Part shown: in pieces, positions 60,291-64,000 of the stretch
Layout: the number at the start of each line of letters is the position of its first letter
How positions within the stretch are numbered: position 1 is the first letter of the stretch
DNA from: Sipunculus nudus
Taxonomy: Eukaryota; Annelida; Sipuncula; Golfingiida; Sipunculidae
DNA: 64,000 nucleotides
Direction: 5' to 3'
Assembly (NCBI GenBank): GCA_026874595.1
Contig: CM049320.1
Span: forward strand, 35,932,214 to 35,996,213
The notes under the pieces: model-generated
What the model was told of the DNA's origin: nothing
Seen by the model: only the letters and a program-made list of their open reading frames with translations
Databases searched by the model: none
Program-made: the position numbers and the translations under genes

Positions 60291-60719
60291 ATACAAGCTG
60301 AAAGACATGTCAAAACTGAATAAAAACAAAATTTACTCAGGACGAATTTGCTACATATGCCCCAACACTATTTCGGCATGCTCAAAACTACGCGCCGTAC
60401 GCTGTTACGCATGTCATAAGGTCCGCATCGGTCGAGCTTGGCACGATTTCGCTGTGTGTTCGTGGGGGATAAGAGGTTCATTCGCGGTAATATACTGACC
60501 TCCCGGCACGCACCCCGTCAGCGTATGAGCCGCGTATATTGCACGTATACATATATAGCAAACCTGCTGCGCAGATACAAAGCACGCTGAACGAACTCAT
60601 TGCGAATGCAGACGGCGATCAGGCAGTGAACTGTACTTATTTGTTACTTATGTGAAACGCACAGATACAGCGTACAGCTAGCGTACTTGCCGTACGTCCA
60701 GGGCACACTCCCGATTTGA

Positions 60720-60979
60720 TATAAATACGAAGACTCCTCTGGACTCCAGGGTGAACAGACCAGGTGAAGATGGCCGATCGAGGCTGGAACGCGAGACCAC
60801 ATGATTACTGCCCTCATACACTAGCAACACAATTACGGCGCTGCGAGCGGCAGAAATGCGGCGGGAATATGGAATACGCTCGGCATTCGCACTTCATACG
60901 CAGCTATTCGCAGGAAGAAAATAGTGTTCCGCACTGTATACGGAACCCATGGGCACCTCATACGCATTGGAAGCACTGA
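60720..60979 (+). CDS. Candidate orphan ORF behind a TATA box
   Basis: GATATAAATAC at 60718-60728 lies about 40 bases before an ATG in good context (GTGAAGATGG, ATG at 60770). The frame is 69 codons, MADRGWNARPHDYCPH to a TGA at about 60977, rich in Arg, His and Cys, with no signal peptide and no family I know. The stretch 60330-60980 has clearly more CpG than its surroundings, which could mark a promoter or an unmethylated insert. It may be the first exon of something longer or a chance ORF in a GC-rich patch. Confidence 0.25.
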
Positions 60980-61479
60980 CTCTGTTACTTATACCCTAGA
61001 TATGCGTCTAACATAAGTCCAAGTAATCGAAAAATTTCGAAATTTAGAGGGTACGGCTGCGTATTGTAAAACTATAAAGAGGAACTCATAAGGACTTGAT
61101 ATTCGACCTATATTCTGTGAGCTTTGGGCCTAAAACAAGATTTTTAGCACTGAGAAAGTTAGATGGGCACAATATAAACAATCTGAAAAAAAAACAAGAG
61201 AAGGTGATTTTGGTTAGTGGACGACAATAGGAGAAATTAAGGATGCCCACAACAGAAAGACGGGGAAAGCGTAATGTTTGGAACAGTCATCATGTGAAGT
61301 TTGATTTCACTCTCCAGATACTAGAGTACCATACTGTCCATAGCCAAAAAAAAAGAACATTGTTTATTATTATTATCACTTGTTTTAAGTCAAAACTACG
61401 AAGTCAATTAATTCAAGGTTAAATCAGTTTAATGGACTTGAAGTACAGTACTTAAGATATTCATAGGTAAAGGGTAAAG

Positions 61480-61821
61480 GTTCGGGGTTAATAGTCTCCT
61501 ATTACCGCTGTAGTCGCAGTCTCAGCCGACTTTTAACACTTTGCCTTCCTGGTCTTTCGGGCCTGTTCATTCTTGTTGCTTTTCTCGGTTCCCTGGTGAG
61601 CATACAACCAGAGCAGCCATTACAGTCGCTAGAAGGTTATTCGTTCTACATTTGCTTGCCACCCATGACCAGTACCCATTCACTCCTGGGTGATGAGAGC
61701 GCACCCTTATGGTAAAGACTTTGGTCAGGAGTCTTAGCGAAGATGGCGATCTGAACGGGACGCGAACCCACAACCCTTCGGTCACAGGTCCCGCGCCCTA
61801 ACCATTACGCCACCACGCTCC
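61480..61821 (-). mobile_element. tRNA-derived SINE with a long body
   Basis: The minus strand starts GGAGCGTGGTGGCGTAATGG, continues through GGGCGCGGGACC and the B box GGGTTCGCGTCCC, then a body with GAATGGGTACTGGTCATGGG and AAATGTAGAACG, a layout like CORE-type SINEs. The tRNA-like head has a plausible anticodon loop but no matching acceptor stem, so it is not a working tRNA gene. Confidence 0.65.
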
Positions 61822-61902
61822 ATATTCAGGATGGTAAAAGTGTGTATTCCCACGTTAATACAATGTAAGAACAAAAGAACACATGCTTATATTAAGTTAA
61901 AC

Positions 61903-62010
61903 ATATTGTTTTAATACTACAATCAATACCACTATTAAAAAAATATATTAATAATAACATAAAATAAACATATTGTTTTAATACTACAATCAATACCACT
62001 ATTAAAAAAT
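61903..62010. repeat. 62-bp tandem duplication
   Basis: AAACATATTGTTTTAATACT and the following CAATCAATACCACTATT occur twice, 62 bases apart, with an AT-rich link. Confidence 0.85.
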
Positions 62011-62214
62011 GAGAACAACAAGCAAATTCGTGGAATTTATGTCCTCCCCTTCCGCCTTTTGTATATAAAGCCTCCTGTGTTCTTCATGCTTGCCTTCTCA
62101 ATATATTTTAGTTTTAATTTCACCTGAAGATGTCTCCACATGTAAAAGTGCCTGTGTTTCAGTTTTCATTGTCCCCTGATGGTGTCTCCACTTCATAATT
62201 TTTGTTGTGAACTG

Positions 62215-62986
62215 TGTTACAGGTGTCTGTTTTACTGTGCGCAGGAGTGTTACATGTGTCTGTTGACATTTTGATTCGTGCTAGGCAGTCCCTGGTTTAT
62301 TGTGCGCAGGAGTGTGTTAGGCAGGCCCTGGTTCGTTGCCATGTGAGCCTCGCTTGTAGGGCACTAGCTCGCGTGTGGGGTCTAGAGCGTAGAGACACAG
62401 CGTTCTTTTTTGTTTTAGATGTTTCTGGTCTGTTCATGTGCGTGTGTATTATTCTTTGGAATTGTCCGTTTCTAGAATTTTCGGATGAGAAGCTATAAAT
62501 TAGGGGCTGTGTTTAGAGCCGGCAGAAAGGAATATACCAGCGAGCACTAAGAGTGCTACTTTCCCGTTAGTTTGGGACCTTTACTGATAATTGCAGTGGT
62601 GTCAGATCTTCAGCGGATTTTATACAGATTTAATACGGACTGTCTTCAGTTTACCTTTGGATTATTACTATTTACGTGGATTATTTATGTTAAAGGACTC
62701 TTCTTTATATGTTACAGTGGTGGTATCTGGAAATCAAAGGCTAGGATCCGGACACTCTGCTACTGTATATTTTATTTTTATACTGTGTAATTGTATTGAT
62801 TTAGTGTATTGTAATGTTAAGATTGTTCTAAGAATTTATTATAATTATTTGTTAACAAAAAAACACTGACTTCATTCCCCTAGACATTTCACGCTGCCTA
62901 GTGTTACAGAATTGATTATTTTATTTCCGTAACAAAAATGTCCTCGTCACGATTACATGATCTGTTTTTTATTAGGTTCCGTAACA
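62215..62986 (+). mobile_element. Third LTR of the same family, diverged
   Basis: Starts TGTTACAG and ends CCGTAACA. Shares TATAAATTAGGGGCTGTG (compare TATAAATAAGGGGCTGTG), GTAATTGTATTGATTTAGTG, ACGCTGCCTGGTGTTACAG-like sequence and the closing TTTTTATTA boxes with the LTR at 11555. The flanks AACTG and GCTGG are not a clear target-site duplication, so this insertion is older, rearranged, or once part of a longer element. No gag or pol frames follow it. Confidence 0.7.
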
Positions 62987-63059
62987 GCTGGGTACAAAGG
63001 GAAATTTTTGTTCTTTTGGAGCTGGAGATAATAAATTTCAAACAGACACTCCAAAACCA

Positions 63060-63235
63060 ACCCCAACCAAGGCATGCATGAGAGAAATCACTGACCCAGA
63101 TTTGTATGAGATCGGATAATATTTCGCGAAAGTTATCGCACGGAAACGAAAACCCGACGGACGGACAGACAGAGGGACAGACAGGTGAACCCAAATCATT
63201 GTCCCTTGTTTCGCGGAAGCGGGGGACATAAAAAA
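63060..63235. repeat. Dispersed TTTCGCGAAAGTTATCGCAC repeat
   Basis: TTTCGCGAAAG, a GGACGGACAGACAG run and TTGTCCCTTGTTTCGCG with a GGGGGACATA end. It is a repeat of a type I recall from mollusc genomes. Non-coding. Confidence 0.45.
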
Positions 63236-63289
63236 GTTAAGAATATTAATACAGTCATAATACTGTTATATTATTAACAATAACATTTA

Positions 63290-64000
63290 TAAAGGACTTC
63301 CGATTTATGGCGACACCTGGTTAGACGTGCTCAGGCAGCGATCTAAAACGTGTTTTAAAACTATTGTTTTAAACATTACTTGGGATTACCATTCAGACAA
63401 ACCTGGTGAACAAACAATAAACGCTTATATGTGAAGGAAACATAGCCAGGCAGCTTCAGAACAGGCTGAATTTGTTGGTGATGAAAACCCCAGTGAAGTT
63501 GACATGGCGGAGTTGGCAAGTGAGGTCCTACAAGAACATTATGGCTGCTATTAAAAGCCTACAAACACAGGTCAGTGACACCCGCATTTCTATTATAGAA
63601 CACATCACCAAGGAATTCGAAAATAAGTTACAGGTCATAGAATCCAGTTTGGAAAATGCCCATGGTGGTATTGCGGATCTGAAACGAGATAATGAAAGTC
63701 TGACAAAGCAGCTGAGTGCAGATCTTAAAGCTAGAGAAGCCGCTGAAGAAAAACTTACTGAGTTAAAGCAGGATATTTGCACTTGAAAAGATACACAAGA
63801 GAGTACAATATTAGAATTAAATTTATTCGGGAAGATAAACAAGAGAACGTAAGAAACAAACTGGTATACTTTATACACGTTCACAATCTAATACCTGGAG
63901 TAAATAAAGCAGATATTCATAGAGAAGTTAAGTATGCTCACAGAACAGGAAAAAGAATCCCAGGTAGAGAGAGCTAGACAGATCATTGCAAGACTGTATA
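63290..64000 (+). mobile_element. Start of an L1-like LINE with decayed ORF1, runs off the window
   Basis: After an untranslated lead with GGCGACACCTGG, frames at about 63466-63785 encode a heptad-like coiled coil (AAIKSLQTQVSDTRISIIE, then ADLKRDNESLTKQLSADLK). The next frame from about 63777 encodes YTREYNIRIKFIRE and VNKADIHREVKYAHRTGK, the RRM-like part of L1 ORF1 proteins, which bind the element's RNA. At least one frameshift separates the two parts and another lies near 63530. ORF2 would be beyond 64000, so whether the element is otherwise complete is unknown. Confidence 0.7.

Noticed and set aside
61720-61821. Functional tRNA gene on the minus strand
   Set aside because: A and B boxes are clear, but no acceptor stem pairs and a SINE body follows directly.

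Overview
This is AT-rich, intron- and transposon-dense nuclear DNA of an animal. I infer a mollusc, probably a bivalve, from the many (TA)n microsatellites, the LINE and tRNA-derived SINE debris, the solo LTRs, and a TRIM-NHL gene of the kind expanded in bivalves. Nothing looks prokaryotic: there are no operons, rRNA genes, CRISPR arrays or intact tRNA genes. The species is not determined.

Two protein-coding loci are well supported. (1) A short-chain dehydrogenase/reductase (SDR) gene lies on the minus strand, split into five small exons from 13183 down to 4055. The exons join with consistent phases into 150 codons carrying the TGGGSGIG cofactor loop, the NNAG motif and the catalytic-Ser strand. 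The exon with the catalytic Tyr/Lys was not found. (2) A TRIM protein (RING, two B-boxes, coiled coil, NHL propeller) occupies one large coding exon on the minus strand, 30611-28929. A one-base frameshift cuts its last NHL repeats, which stay readable to 28733.

The main architecture is an old segmental duplication about 30 kb apart: 10.9-21.9 kb (copy A) matches 40.75-52 kb (copy B) in several blocks. It carried SDR exons 1 and 2, an intronic solo LTR and several microsatellites. Copy B is a dead 5' half, because an 8-bp deletion frameshifts its exon 2. Copy A later gained about 3.5 kb (a hAT-like terminus, a LINE fragment and a TA-flanked MITE nested in the LINE). Copy B gained about 3.4 kb and lies near a TTA-flanked Harbinger-like MITE. 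A third, more decayed SDR exon 2 lies on the plus strand at 37.0 kb.

Region by region: 0.3-2.8 kb holds a possible two-exon small gene with an in-frame TAA. 4-13 kb holds the SDR gene with LINE, SINE and MITE insertions. 13.7-17.3 kb is a nest of transposons. 20.8-23.1 kb holds two sets of direct repeats. 23.7-28.7 kb is mostly degenerate repeats. 28.7-30.6 kb is the TRIM gene. 31-39 kb is gene-poor, with a 120-nt fold-back. 39.6-40.2 kb holds tandem repeats. 40.7-52 kb is copy B. 52.9-55.8 kb holds tandem-repeat arrays. 57-60 kb is flanked by inverted termini and contains a Cys-rich exon candidate and a signal-peptide exon candidate. 60.3-61 kb is a CpG-richer patch with a TATA box and a short ORF. 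61.5-64 kb holds a SINE, another LTR and the start of an L1-like ORF1 that runs off the window.
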